Shown here: one piece after another, positions 1-7,734 of the stretch
Layout of the letters: each line of letters begins with the position of its first letter
Numbering within the stretch: position 1 is the first letter of the stretch
NCBI GenBank assembly: GCA_031291715.1
Contig: JARLIN010000382.1
Span: 1-33,155, forward strand
Direction: 5' to 3'
Length of the DNA: 33,155 bases
Origin: Rhodopila sp.
GTDB lineage: Bacteria > Pseudomonadota > Alphaproteobacteria > Acetobacterales > Acetobacteraceae
The notes under the pieces: model-generated
Databases searched by the model: none
The model's input: the letters and a program-made list of their open reading frames with translations, nothing else
What the model was told of the DNA's origin: nothing
Program-made: the position numbers and the translations under genes

Positions 1-73
1 CGCTGTGGTGGCGCCCGCGCCCGCCGCCGCGGCGCCCGCCAGGCCTACCCAGGTGGCGCAGGCCTAGGCGGAG

Positions 74-364
74 GTGGCAGCCGTGGCGACGCATCCGGCG
101 CCGACGCCCGCATCCGGACATCAGCCGATGGTGCAGCTTGCGGCGCTGACTTCGGAAGAAGCGGCGCACAACGAGTGGCAACAACTTTCGAAGCGCATGC
201 CGGAGTTGCTGAATGGCCGGCAGCCGGCTTTCTCCCGCACCGAGCGGGATGGGCACATCTTCTGGCGCGTGCGGACCTCGGGCTTCGCCGATATCGCCCA
301 GGCCCGGAGCTTCTGCGAGCGCGTACGCGCGAAAGGCGGCGGCTGCTCGGTCGCCGATTTCTAG
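74..364 (+). CDS. SPOR-domain protein, C-terminal part (5' end interrupted or outside window)
   Basis: The visible 96 residues form a SPOR (sporulation-related repeat) domain: an Ala/Pro-rich linker leads into MVQLAALTSEEAAHNEW, a central RDGHIFWRVRTSGF segment, and the typical end AQARSFCERVRAKGGGCSVADF. SPOR domains bind glycan strands stripped of stem peptides at division septa, so a periplasmic, peptidoglycan-associated role is expected, usually behind an N-terminal membrane anchor that is not visible here. The same frame upstream (2-64) reads as an Ala/Pro-rich linker but is closed by TAG at 65-67, so only GTG codons at 74 or later are available as starts. Either the full-length gene is broken (or has a base error), or a truncated product without an anchor is made. 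Its position ahead of nagZ and scpAB is the usual alphaproteobacterial context. Confidence 0.75.
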   Translation: MAAVATHPAPTPASGHQPMVQLAALTSEEAAHNEWQQLSKRMPELLNGRQPAFSRTERDGHIFWRVRTSGFADIAQARSFCERVRAKGGGCSVADF

Positions 365-478
365 CGGCGATGCGGGTGAGCAGGGGCGTGGTAAGGGTGG
401 CCTCCTTCGGTCATGGCTGACGTGTTGCCGGTGACGTTGCCGCGGGGGCCTTCCGCACGTGGCCGGATCGACTCCCCG

Positions 479-568
479 TGTCATGGTCGGGCTTGCCCCG
501 GCCTCCCACGACCCGCCGGGCCGGATGGGTCTAGGCTGGGGGTGACCGGGTCAAGTGCGGATATGACA
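479..568. repeat. REP-like imperfect palindrome upstream of nagZ
   Basis: Arm 479-502 (TGTCATGGTCGGGCTTGCCC...) pairs imperfectly with arm 545-568 when reverse-complemented (TGTCATATCCGCACTTGACC...), giving a long hairpin. The core GGGCTTG / CAAG pattern is the dispersed alphaproteobacterial palindrome type seen again at 11723-11813 and 28027-28049. It fills much of the 224-bp gap between the SPOR gene and nagZ and ends 20 bp before the nagZ start. I see no other feature in that gap. Confidence 0.6.
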
Positions 569-588
569 CGAGCGACAGGTCCGCGGGC

Positions 589-1596
589 ATGACGACAGTG
601 AAGCCACGCGCCGCCATCGTCGGTATCGCCGGTCCGGTCCTGTTGCCCGGGGAAGCCGCGCTCTTCCAGGCCGTCCCACCCGCCGGCGTCATCCTGTTTT
701 CCCGCAACATCCAGGACCCCGTGCAACTGGCCGGGTTGATCGCGTCGCTTCGGCGGGTTCTGCCGGTGGAAGCCGACATCATGGTCGATCAGGAAGGCGG
801 TCGCGTCGCGCGCCTGAGGCCGCCGCACTGGCACGCGCACCCGCCCGCCGCGACAATCGGTGCCCTGTTCGAGGCTGATCCGGCGGCGGGGCTGCGGGCT
901 GCCTGGCTGACCGGGGCACTGATCGGGCTGGATTGCCGGGCCGCCGGTTTCACCATCGCGGCGGCGCCGGTGCTGGATATCTCGGTACCTGGCGCCCACG
1001 ATGTTGTCGGCGACCGCGCCTTCGCCCGGCACCCCGTCGCTGTCGCCCGCCTGGGCCGGGCAGTCGCCAACGGGTTGCTGGCAGCCGGTGTCCTTCCGGT
1101 CGGCAAGCATGCCCCGGGGCACGGCCGGGCGCGGGTGGACAGCCATCTTGTGTTGCCGAAGGTGGACGAGAATGATCTGTCGGCCGATATCCGGCCTTTC
1201 GCGTTGAACGCCGACCTGCCATGGATGATGACTGCCCATATCGTCTATGAGGCGCTCGACCCCGTCTGCCCGGCGACGCTGTCCGCCGCGGTTATCGGGG
1301 ACGTCATTCGCGGACGGATCGGCTTTGAAGGAGTTCTGGTGACCGACGACCTGGCGATGAAGGCACTTTCCGGCACCCCAGCGGACCTGGCCGTCCAGGC
1401 GCTGGCGGCCGGCTGCGACATCGCCTTGTATTGCAGCGGCGCCTTCGCCCCGACCGAGGCGATGCTGCGGGCGTGCCCCACAATAACACCGGCGACCGAA
1501 CGACGCCTGCGTGCCGGCCGCGAGGCCGCGGCCAACGGCCGGCTGACGCTGGACCCGGCGGTGTTGGCCGCCGAGCGGGAAGGGCTGCTGTCATGA
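589..1596 (+). CDS. nagZ: beta-N-acetylhexosaminidase NagZ (GH3)
   Basis: Cytoplasmic glycoside hydrolase family 3 enzyme that removes N-acetylglucosamine from 1,6-anhydro-muropeptides during peptidoglycan recycling. The 335-residue length fits the family. Diagnostic signatures are ILFSRN near residues 36-40, VDQEGGRVARL at 66-76, KHAPGHG at 173-179 followed by DSH (184-186, carrying the catalytic histidine loop), and TDDLAMKAL at 252-260 with the nucleophile Asp. No signal peptide is present, as expected. The start ATG at 589 gives the usual short N-terminus (AAIVGIAGPVLLPGE); the Shine-Dalgarno is weak (ACAGG). A REP-like palindrome sits directly upstream. The TGA at 1594 lies 13 bp before the GTG of the next gene, so the four genes to scpB are probably one transcription unit. 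Confidence 0.95.
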   Translation: MTTVKPRAAIVGIAGPVLLPGEAALFQAVPPAGVILFSRNIQDPVQLAGLIASLRRVLPVEADIMVDQEGGRVARLRPPHWHAHPPAATIGALFEADPAAGLRAAWLTGALIGLDCRAAGFTIAAAPVLDISVPGAHDVVGDRAFARHPVAVARLGRAVANGLLAAGVLPVGKHAPGHGRARVDSHLVLPKVDENDLSADIRPFALNADLPWMMTAHIVYEALDPVCPATLSAAVIGDVIRGRIGFEGVLVTDDLAMKALSGTPADLAVQALAAGCDIALYCSGAFAPTEAMLRACPTITPATERRLRAGREAAANGRLTLDPAVLAAEREGLLS

Positions 1597-1609
1597 GACA
1601 TCCCGCCCG

Positions 1610-2320
1610 GTGAATAATCTCCTGTTCAACCTGGCTTTGGCGGTCGTCCCCGTCGTCCTGGCGATCACGCTACATGAGGCCGCGCATGGTTATGCCGCCC
1701 TGGCGTTGGGCGACACGACGGCGAAGGACGCGGGGCGGCTGTCGCTCAACCCGATCAAGCATATCGACCGCGTCGGCACGATTCTTTTGCCGGGCTTCCT
1801 GCTGATCAGCCAGCTTCTGCTGCCGCCGCACAAGGTCTTCTTCATGTTCGGCTGGGCCAAGCCGGTGCCGGTCTCTGCCTGGAAGTTCCGCGACCCGCGG
1901 CGCGGCATGGCGATCGTCGCGACCGCCGGTCCGCTGATGAACTTTTTCCTCGCGTGGCTCGCCGCGCTGCTCATGCCGATGGCCGAGTTTCCCACCTTCA
2001 CCCAGCAGGTGGTGCAGCAGTTCCTGATCTACTTCATGCTGTGCAACATCGTGCTGGGCCTGTTCAACCTGCTGCCGATCCCGCCGCTGGACGGTGGCCG
2101 CATCGCGGTCGGGCTGCTGCCGCTGGGACTCGCGAAGGTCTGGGCGAGGCTGGAACGGGCGGGTATCCTGGTGGTCCTGCTGGTGGTGTTCGTCCTGCCG
2201 CGGCTGATCGGGTTCAATCCGGTCGAGCAGGCGCTGGATAGAATCCTGCCCTGGGCATTTCGGACCTTGTTCTGGCTGGCCGGCCATGACGTCAATGGGT
2301 TGGATGGAAACATCATCTGA
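1610..2320 (+). CDS. Site-2 protease family (M50) membrane metalloprotease
   Basis: Polytopic inner-membrane zinc metalloprotease of the minimal M50B type, 236 residues and no PDZ domain. The zinc motif HEAAH lies at residues 22-26 within the first membrane segment, and the second motif NLLPIPPLDGG at 153-163 supplies the third ligand Asp. Between them are FGWAKPVPV and a hydrophobic segment (about 103-125), both typical of the family. Family members cleave transmembrane substrates, but the substrate here is unknown. The start is GTG at 1610, since an ATG overlapping the nagZ stop is out of frame. The 3' end overlaps scpA by 35 bp, so translation is likely coupled. This family commonly sits between nagZ and scpA in alphaproteobacteria. 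Confidence 0.9.
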   Translation: MNNLLFNLALAVVPVVLAITLHEAAHGYAALALGDTTAKDAGRLSLNPIKHIDRVGTILLPGFLLISQLLLPPHKVFFMFGWAKPVPVSAWKFRDPRRGMAIVATAGPLMNFFLAWLAALLMPMAEFPTFTQQVVQQFLIYFMLCNIVLGLFNLLPIPPLDGGRIAVGLLPLGLAKVWARLERAGILVVLLVVFVLPRLIGFNPVEQALDRILPWAFRTLFWLAGHDVNGLDGNII

Positions 2321-3098
2321 CATCGCCGGGCCTTTGGCTCCGGAACCGGCCGACAACCTGGTGCTGCGGCTGGAAGGGTTCGAGGGGCCGATGGATCTGC
2401 TGCTCGACCTGGCGCGGTCGCAGAAGGTGGACCTGGCGAAGATCTCCATCCTGTCGCTGGTCGATCAATATCTGGCGGTGATCGAAGGCGCCAAGCGCGT
2501 CCGGCTGGAATTGGCGGCGGACTGGCTGGTGATGGCCGCCTGGCTGACCTGGCTGAAATCGCGCCTGCTGGTCCCCGCTGCCGCCAACGACGACCTGGAA
2601 AGCGGGGAGATGGCGGCCGAAGCCCTGGCCGAACGCCTCCGTGAGATGAACGTCATCCGCACGTTGGCGGCGTGGTTGGCGGCGCGTCCGGTCCTCGGTC
2701 AGGACGTGTTCGCGCGCGGGGCGCCGGAAAGTCACATCGACTACGACCGCTCCCGCATCGTGATCGAAGCCGGCCCGTTTGTCCGCGCCTATCTGGACGC
2801 GATCCGGCGCGGCACCAGGACCGCACAATACACGCCCCGGACGCTGACCCTGTGGACGGTGCAGGACGCGCTGCGCCGGCTAACCGATCTGGTCGGCAGC
2901 CTGCCGGACTGGACCACGCTGGAGGAGTTCCTTCCCGGGCATCTGGACAGCCCGACCGAACGGCGCGCGGCCTTGTCCAGCACGCTGCTGGCGAGTCTGG
3001 AGATGGCGCGCGGCGGGACCGTGCGGCTGCATCAGGACGAAGCCTTCGGACCTATCCTGTTGCGCCGGGGCGGTGGTGATATAGACGAGACCCCATGA
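2286..3098 (+). CDS. scpA: Segregation and condensation protein A (ScpA kleisin)
   Basis: Kleisin subunit of the bacterial SMC condensin (SMC-ScpA-ScpB), which organises and segregates the chromosome. The N-terminal signature LRLEGFEGPMDLLLDLARSQ (about residues 27-46), followed by KVDLAKISILSLVDQYL, is diagnostic. A C-terminal winged-helix region is visible around 225-260. The 270-residue length is normal. ATG codons at 2286, 2295 and 2304 are all possible starts; all lie inside the end of the M50 gene. The stop overlaps the scpB start (ATGA at 3095-3098). Confidence 0.95.
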   Translation: MTSMGWMETSSDIAGPLAPEPADNLVLRLEGFEGPMDLLLDLARSQKVDLAKISILSLVDQYLAVIEGAKRVRLELAADWLVMAAWLTWLKSRLLVPAAANDDLESGEMAAEALAERLREMNVIRTLAAWLAARPVLGQDVFARGAPESHIDYDRSRIVIEAGPFVRAYLDAIRRGTRTAQYTPRTLTLWTVQDALRRLTDLVGSLPDWTTLEEFLPGHLDSPTERRAALSSTLLASLEMARGGTVRLHQDEAFGPILLRRGGGDIDETP

Positions 3099-3745
3099 GC
3101 GACGATCCCGAACAGATTCCTGCCGTACCCGAGGCTGAAGCGCCCGCGCGCCCCGCGTTGCGGGAGCCGGATGAGGACTCCCTGCGCCTGGCCGAGGCGC
3201 TGGTGTTCGCGAGCGCCGAACCGGTGACGGCGAGGGGCCTGGCGCGGGTGTTGCCGGATGATATCGATGCGGAGGCGGTGCTGACGGCGCTGCGGGCGCG
3301 CTATGCCGGCCGCGGGGTGGAACTCGTCGCTGCCGCCAACGGCGTGATGTTCCGCTCGGCCCTGGACCTGGCGCCCCGGCTGCGAAAGGTGATCGAGTCG
3401 CCGCGCCGGCTGCCCAGGGTGGCGATGGAGACGCTGGCGATCGTCGCCTACCACCAGCCGATGACAAGGCCGGAGATAGAGCATATCCGCGGCACGGCGC
3501 TGTCGCAGCAGACCCTGGACTCGCTGCTGGAGCTGAACCTGATCGCGCCGAAGGGGCGGCGGGAGACACCGGGCCGGCCGACGCTGTGGGGCACGACGCC
3601 CGAGTTCCTGGCGCATTTCGGCTTGAAGGATCTGCGGGAACTGCCGCGGCGGGAGGATCTGCTGCTGGAGACGGCGCCGCCCAAGCCCGCGCCCGAAGCG
3701 ATCCCGGCGGATTTGCAGCCGCCGGCCGAGGGGCAGACGGCGTAG
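3095..3745 (+). CDS. scpB: Segregation and condensation protein B (ScpB)
   Basis: Winged-helix dimer that binds ScpA in the SMC condensin complex. Typical blocks are LRLAEALVFASAEPVTARGLARVLP (about 29-53), the MFRSALDLAPRLRK region, and the strongly conserved MTRPEIEHIRGT and TPGRPTLWGTTPEFLAHFGL stretches in the second winged helix. A Pro/Ala/Glu-rich low-complexity tail (about 195-216) is normal for alphaproteobacterial ScpB. It overlaps scpA by 4 bp, indicating translational coupling. The tatABC genes that often follow scpB in this group are not present here; instead a convergent gene follows. Confidence 0.94.
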   Translation: MSDDPEQIPAVPEAEAPARPALREPDEDSLRLAEALVFASAEPVTARGLARVLPDDIDAEAVLTALRARYAGRGVELVAAANGVMFRSALDLAPRLRKVIESPRRLPRVAMETLAIVAYHQPMTRPEIEHIRGTALSQQTLDSLLELNLIAPKGRRETPGRPTLWGTTPEFLAHFGLKDLRELPRREDLLLETAPPKPAPEAIPADLQPPAEGQTA

Positions 3746-3815
3746 TCAACCGTTTCGATTCCCGGCTTCCGGAACGCGCGGCAGAGCACTGCCAAGGTCA
3801 TCACGCCGCGGCCAG

Positions 3816-4199
3816 TCAGCCCGACCGCAGCCACTTCCTCGCATTCAGCCGGCGCAGGGCGGCGTAATAGTTCTGCCCAGGGTCGCCAGCCGGCATCCGT
3901 TCATGCCCCGCATCGTATAGGTATTTGATCAGCACAGAAGCGATGGCGTGAATCGTCTGGTGCCTGTCCAGGCCCTGCATCATGAGTTGCCGGGCCTTGA
4001 GCTGCACCGGTGTTTCGTCGGCGAGAGCAATCTGGTTTTCGACGGCCACATGCAGCATCGCATGCATGTCCGCATTCGGCAGTTCGACACCTGTGCGGGT
4101 GTGATAGTCGAGCACGAGGCGGATTCGCTCGGCCTCGTCCGTCGCCAGCCATTGCTCCGCGTCCGGCGCCTTGAAGGGATCATAGTGGTCGATTCCCAT
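3816..4199 (-). CDS. Conserved hypothetical protein (DUF1841-like pattern)
   Basis: A 127-residue soluble protein with no signal peptide or membrane segment. The recognisable pattern is LPNADMHAMLHVAVENQIAL followed by RQLMMQGLDRHQTIHAIASVL, with regularly spaced His residues. This resembles the H-rich layout of DUF1841-type proteins common in proteobacteria; the function is unknown. The open frame extends upstream to 4283, but the start at 4199 is preferred because GGGGGAG lies 6-12 bases upstream and homologous proteins begin with a similar short acidic N-terminus (MGIDHYDPF). It converges on scpB with a 70-bp gap and is divergent from the DUF2254 gene across 235 bp. Confidence 0.8.
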   Translation of the reverse strand: MGIDHYDPFKAPDAEQWLATDEAERIRLVLDYHTRTGVELPNADMHAMLHVAVENQIALADETPVQLKARQLMMQGLDRHQTIHAIASVLIKYLYDAGHERMPAGDPGQNYYAALRRLNARKWLRSG

Positions 4200-4434
4200 G
4201 TCCGGCTCCCCCGTTGTTGCCGCGCACCGAACCGCGCCGGGCGCAGCACCTGCTTTGTCACATAAAAGGTCCGCCGCGAACACGCAGCATCTGGAAGCGA
4301 CGTGCCGCGCCGCCTGACACGTCCCCGCGACAGGTCGTTCGGCGACGCGCCGTGTCCTCGGATTCTACGTCCCGCGGATTCGGTTCCCTCGCGTCGCTAA
4401 ACCCGGTACTCAGGGGCCCCGAGAGGGATCCAAG

Positions 4435-5781
4435 GTGTTGAAGCAACTGCCCCTGCGGCTGCGATCTGCTGCCTATGCCCTGCGCGGCGGCTTCCTTATC
4501 CGGCCGCTGGTGATCGCGGTCGTTCTTGGCCTGTGCGGGGCCGTGCTGTCCTCGGTCGAGGAAGCCGTCCCGACCGCGTCCGCCTGGGTGCCCGCCACGC
4601 TGTTCCCCTCGCACGAGGACGCGCAGGTCGCACAGGTGATCCTCAGCGTCATCGCCACGTCCATCATGACGGTCGTGTCGATCGTTTTCGCCATCCTGCT
4701 GATGACCCTGACGCTGGCCTCGATGCAGTTTTCGCCGCGCATCCTGATCAGCTTCGTGCGTGACCGTGGCACCCAATGGACGCTCGGCATTTTCCTCGGC
4801 ACGTTCTCCTACTGTCTGGCGGCGCTGCCGGCCGCGCGATCGACGCCGCATCCGTTCGCACCGGTGTTGACCGTCCTTGGCGCCATGCTGCTGGCGCTGG
4901 TCAGCGTCGGGTGGCTGCTGTTCTTCATCCATCACATCTCCCACGCCATCAGCGTCAACCACATCGTGGATCGGATCGCGCGCGAAACCGAGGAGGTGAT
5001 CGACACGCTGATGCCGCACCCTCAGCCGAGCCATTATCGGCCGCCAGCGGCGCTTCCCGCCCCCGAGGAGCCGGAGTTCCCCATCCTTAACGAGGTCTCG
5101 GGCTACATCCGCTTCATCGACACGAACCAACTGTTGGCGTTCGCCCGGATGCACCATCTGCGCGTCCGGGTCACCCGGCGGGTCGGCCATTTCGTGCCTG
5201 CGGGCGTTCCATTGCTCATGATCTCCCGGCGCAGCCGGGTGGACCGTCATCATGCCGTGGCGTTGACCGGCGCGTTCGACATCGGCCCGATGCGCACCTT
5301 GCAGCAGGATGTCGAGTTCGGTGTCATCCAGATTGTCGACATCGCGCTACGGGCGATCTCCCCGGCGGTCAACGATCCCAGCACGGCGATCAGTTGCATC
5401 GACCAACTCACCCGCATCCTGATCCGCTGGGTCGATCGCCTGCCACCGGAGTCCTTGTTGTACAGCCCGCCGCATGTTCTGCGCGTCGTGCTGCCATGGA
5501 TCGACCTGGAGGGGTTGCTGAACACCGCCATCGAGCAGATCCGCGCCTATGCCACGGCCGATGCCGCGGTCAGCCTGCGGCTGTTGCGGCTGCTGCATGA
5601 TGTTGCCGTCACCGTCGATAGCGAGGTGCTTCGCCGGCATATCGTCGAACGCGGGGCGCGCATCGTCGCAGGCTGTCGCGGGCGGCTGCCAGCCGACGAT
5701 CTGGCGCGGCTGGAGCAGCGTCAGGCCGCGCTCGAAGGCCTGTGCCGTGGCAGCACGGCAAGCACCGGACGGGGTTCTTGA
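4435..5781 (+). CDS. DUF2254 family inner-membrane protein
   Basis: A 448-residue predicted membrane protein with four hydrophobic segments near residues 21-41, 67-95, 115-133 and 143-167, followed by a long soluble domain. The blocks LTLASMQFSPRI, HHISHAISVNHIVDRI and DVEFGVIQIVDIALRAISPAVNDPSTA are characteristic of DUF2254, a widespread family without an established function. The most likely start is GTG at 4435 (or TTG at 4438), preceded by GAGAGGGATCCAAG. The cytoplasmic part contains a run of helices (about 330-448) that looks regulatory but matches nothing I can name. The gene ends 122 bp before the kdpF-like peptide. Confidence 0.88.
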   Translation: MLKQLPLRLRSAAYALRGGFLIRPLVIAVVLGLCGAVLSSVEEAVPTASAWVPATLFPSHEDAQVAQVILSVIATSIMTVVSIVFAILLMTLTLASMQFSPRILISFVRDRGTQWTLGIFLGTFSYCLAALPAARSTPHPFAPVLTVLGAMLLALVSVGWLLFFIHHISHAISVNHIVDRIARETEEVIDTLMPHPQPSHYRPPAALPAPEEPEFPILNEVSGYIRFIDTNQLLAFARMHHLRVRVTRRVGHFVPAGVPLLMISRRSRVDRHHAVALTGAFDIGPMRTLQQDVEFGVIQIVDIALRAISPAVNDPSTAISCIDQLTRILIRWVDRLPPESLLYSPPHVLRVVLPWIDLEGLLNTAIEQIRAYATADAAVSLRLLRLLHDVAVTVDSEVLRRHIVERGARIVAGCRGRLPADDLARLEQRQAALEGLCRGSTASTGRGS

Positions 5782-5870
5782 CTTCCGCGACGGTGCTAGA
5801 TGCAAATCCTATATACGCTGGTGTCTGGCACTATCGTTTCCCTATTTCGCGCGTCGTATCTTGTGGCGTG

Positions 5871-5894
5871 CCTTGCACTGGACCTTGCATTGGA
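5871..5894 (+). repeat. Tandem 12-bp direct repeat ahead of kdpF
   Basis: CCTTGCACTGGA (5871-5882) is followed immediately by CCTTGCATTGGA (5883-5894), one mismatch in twelve. The pair ends 9 bp before the kdpF-like start codon. A spacing close to one helical turn would suit an OmpR/PhoB-type response regulator such as KdpE, but this is inference only. Confidence 0.45.
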
Positions 5895-5903
5895 ATCGAA
5901 CCC

Positions 5904-5987
5904 ATGCCTGACGTCGCGATGCTCATCCTGATCGTCCTGGCGGTGCTGCTGCCCGCCGCTTATGCCGGTTTCTGTCGGCACATCTGA
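5904..5987 (+). CDS. kdpF: KdpF-like small membrane peptide
   Basis: A 27-residue peptide, MPDVAMLILIVLAVLLPAAY followed by AGFCRHI, consisting almost entirely of one hydrophobic helix. It ends 2 bp before the kdpA start, exactly where kdpF lies. KdpF is a single-span subunit that stabilises the KdpFABC potassium-importing P-type ATPase. The sequence is not close to E. coli KdpF, but the family is very variable, and the helix ending in YA..C is a form seen ahead of kdpA in many genomes. The assignment rests on size, hydrophobicity and position. Confidence 0.6.
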   Translation: MPDVAMLILIVLAVLLPAAYAGFCRHI

Positions 5988-5989
5988 CA

Positions 5990-7699
5990 ATGACGCAAGC
6001 CGGTTCGGCCCAACTACTCGGCTTGCTGGCTCTACTGCTCGTCACCGTGCGGCCTCTGGGCGGCTACATGCAGCGCGTCTTCGCCGGCGAGGACACCCCG
6101 CTCTCGCCGCTGCTGCGCCCGATAGAGGCTGTGCTCTACCGTCTGGCCGGCATAAGACGCGACGAGGAACAGGGATGGCTCGACTATGCCCTGGCGTTTC
6201 TGGTGTTCCACTTGCCCGGCATGGTGCTGCTCTATCTGCTGCTGCGCCTGCAGGACCGGCTGCCGCTCAACCCCGCGGGCCAGCCGGCCGTGCCACCCGA
6301 CCTCGCGCTGAACACCGCGGTCAGTTTCGCGACCAACACCAGTTGGCAGTCGTACGGCGGTGAAACCACGCTCGGTCACCTCGCGCAGATGGCCGGAATC
6401 GCTGTGCAGAGCTTCCTATCGGCCGCCGCGGGCATTGCCGTGGCTATCGCATTGATCCGCGGCTTCGCCCGGCACGGCATAACGACCATCGGCAATTTCT
6501 GGGTCGATGTGACGCGGGCAACGCTTTACGTCGTGCTGCCGATCTGCGTGCTGGCGGCCCTGATCCTGGCTTGGCAGGGCGTCCCGCAGACCTTCGCGGG
6601 CCCCGTCACCGCCGCCACGCTGGAAGGCGCCAAGCAGGCCATCCCGGTCGGGCCGGTCGCCTCGCAGGAAGCCATCAAGCTGCTTAGCGGCGACGGCGGC
6701 GGCTTCTTCAACGCCCAGTCGGCGCACCCGTTCGAGAATCCCACCGCACTCACCAACCTGCTGAGCGTGCTGCTGATGCCATTGATCGGCGCGGCGCTGA
6801 CCAACTGCTTCGGACGTATGGTCGGCGATGAGCGCCAGGGCTGGGCATTACTGGCCGCGATGCTGGTGTTGCTGCTCGCCGGGGCGGTGGCGCTGCACGT
6901 GGTGGAGGCCGGCGGCAATCCACTATTGGCCGGCACAGGCGTGGACCAGCATCTCGGCAACCTGGAAGGCAAGGAACTGCGCTTCGGCGTGCCCGGCTCG
7001 GCGCTGTTCTCGGCGCTGGGTACGGCCACCTCGTCAGGGGCGGTCAACGCCATGCACGACAGCTACCTGCCGTTGGGCGGCCTTGTGCTGCTGGCCAACA
7101 TGATGCTCGACGAGGTGATCATCGGCGGACCCGGCTCCGGCCTGTTCGGCATGCTGCTGTTCGCGCTGGTGGGCGTGTTCATCGGCGGGCTGATGATCGG
7201 CCGCACGCCGGAATATCTAGGCAACAAGATCGACGCGCGCGAGATCAAGTTGGCGATGCTGGCCATTTTCTCGGTGCCCCTGGCATTGCTGTGTTTGACA
7301 GCGCTGGCGGTGGTGCTCCCCGCCGGTCTGTCCGCCTTGGGCAATGCCGGCCCGCACGGCTTCTCCGAAGTGCTTTACGCGTACACTTCGGCGGCCAATA
7401 CAAACGGCAGCGCCTTCGCGGGGCTGTCCACCAACACACCATTCTACAACCTGACACTGGCGCTCGCGATGGTGATCGGCCGCTTCTTCGTGGTTGTTCC
7501 CGTGCTGGCCCTGGCGGGATCGCTGGCCACCAAACGGCGCGTCCCGGAATCGGCCGGCACGTTGCGCACCACCGGCCCGCTTTGGGTCGGCCTGCTGATT
7601 GGGGTGATCGTGATCGTCGGCGGCCTCACGTATCTCCCAGCGCTGGCGCTAGGCCCGGTCGCCGAGCACATGTCGATGATGCAGGGGGCGAGTTTCTAG
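5990..7699 (+). CDS. kdpA: Potassium-transporting ATPase subunit KdpA
   Basis: The K+-binding and translocating subunit of the high-affinity Kdp ATPase, a polytopic inner-membrane protein of the superfamily of K+ transporters. All four selectivity-filter regions are intact: NTSWQSYGGET, GDGGGFFNAQSAHPFENPTA, TSSGAVNAMHDSYLP and TNGSAFAGLSTNTPFYN. The conserved FIGGLMIGRTPEYLGNKID and GPHGFSEVLYAYTSAANTNG blocks are also intact. The 569-residue length matches the family and there is no frameshift. The oddity is context: kdpB (the ATPase) and kdpC do not follow. After the stop there are only 17 bp and then ATG plus four sense codons and TAG (7717-7734) before a convergent gene. KdpA alone has no known energy coupling, so the product is either non-functional or partnered from elsewhere. 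Confidence 0.96.
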   Translation: MTQAGSAQLLGLLALLLVTVRPLGGYMQRVFAGEDTPLSPLLRPIEAVLYRLAGIRRDEEQGWLDYALAFLVFHLPGMVLLYLLLRLQDRLPLNPAGQPAVPPDLALNTAVSFATNTSWQSYGGETTLGHLAQMAGIAVQSFLSAAAGIAVAIALIRGFARHGITTIGNFWVDVTRATLYVVLPICVLAALILAWQGVPQTFAGPVTAATLEGAKQAIPVGPVASQEAIKLLSGDGGGFFNAQSAHPFENPTALTNLLSVLLMPLIGAALTNCFGRMVGDERQGWALLAAMLVLLLAGAVALHVVEAGGNPLLAGTGVDQHLGNLEGKELRFGVPGSALFSALGTATSSGAVNAMHDSYLPLGGLVLLANMMLDEVIIGGPGSGLFGMLLFALVGVFIGGLMIGRTPEYLGNKIDAREIKLAMLAIFSVPLALLCLTALAVVLPAGLSALGNAGPHGFSEVLYAYTSAANTNGSAFAGLSTNTPFYNLTLALAMVIGRFFVVVPVLALAGSLATKRRVPESAGTLRTTGPLWVGLLIGVIVIVGGLTYLPALALGPVAEHMSMMQGASF

Positions 7700-7716
7700 A
7701 TAGACGCTCCCGGGCC

Positions 7717-7734
7717 ATGACGATCGCGCGCTAG
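7717..7734 (+). other. Five-codon open frame at the expected kdpB start position
   Basis: Seventeen bp after the kdpA stop, ATG ACG ATC GCG CGC TAG encodes MTIAR and stops. The spacing and the basic MT.. beginning are compatible with the remnant of a kdpB 5' end cut by a deletion, but five codons cannot prove it. The TAG overlaps the stop codon of the convergent dioxygenase gene. Confidence 0.2.

Noticed and set aside
481-1239. Long open frame on the - strand opposite nagZ
   Set aside because: Low-complexity Arg/Gly/Pro-rich shadow of a clearly coding + strand gene; no family pattern.
1670-2449. 259-codon open frame on the - strand opposite the M50 gene and scpA
   Set aside because: Gln/Arg/His-rich product typical of antisense frames in GC-rich DNA; the + strand carries complete conserved genes.
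4258-5253. 331-codon - strand frame opposite DUF2254
   Set aside because: Antisense shadow with Arg/Gln/Asp-rich composition; DUF2254 motifs are on the + strand.
5778-5815. Sigma-70 promoter for kdpF (TTGACT followed by TATATA)
   Set aside because: The spacer between the two boxes is 26 bp, too long for a normal promoter.
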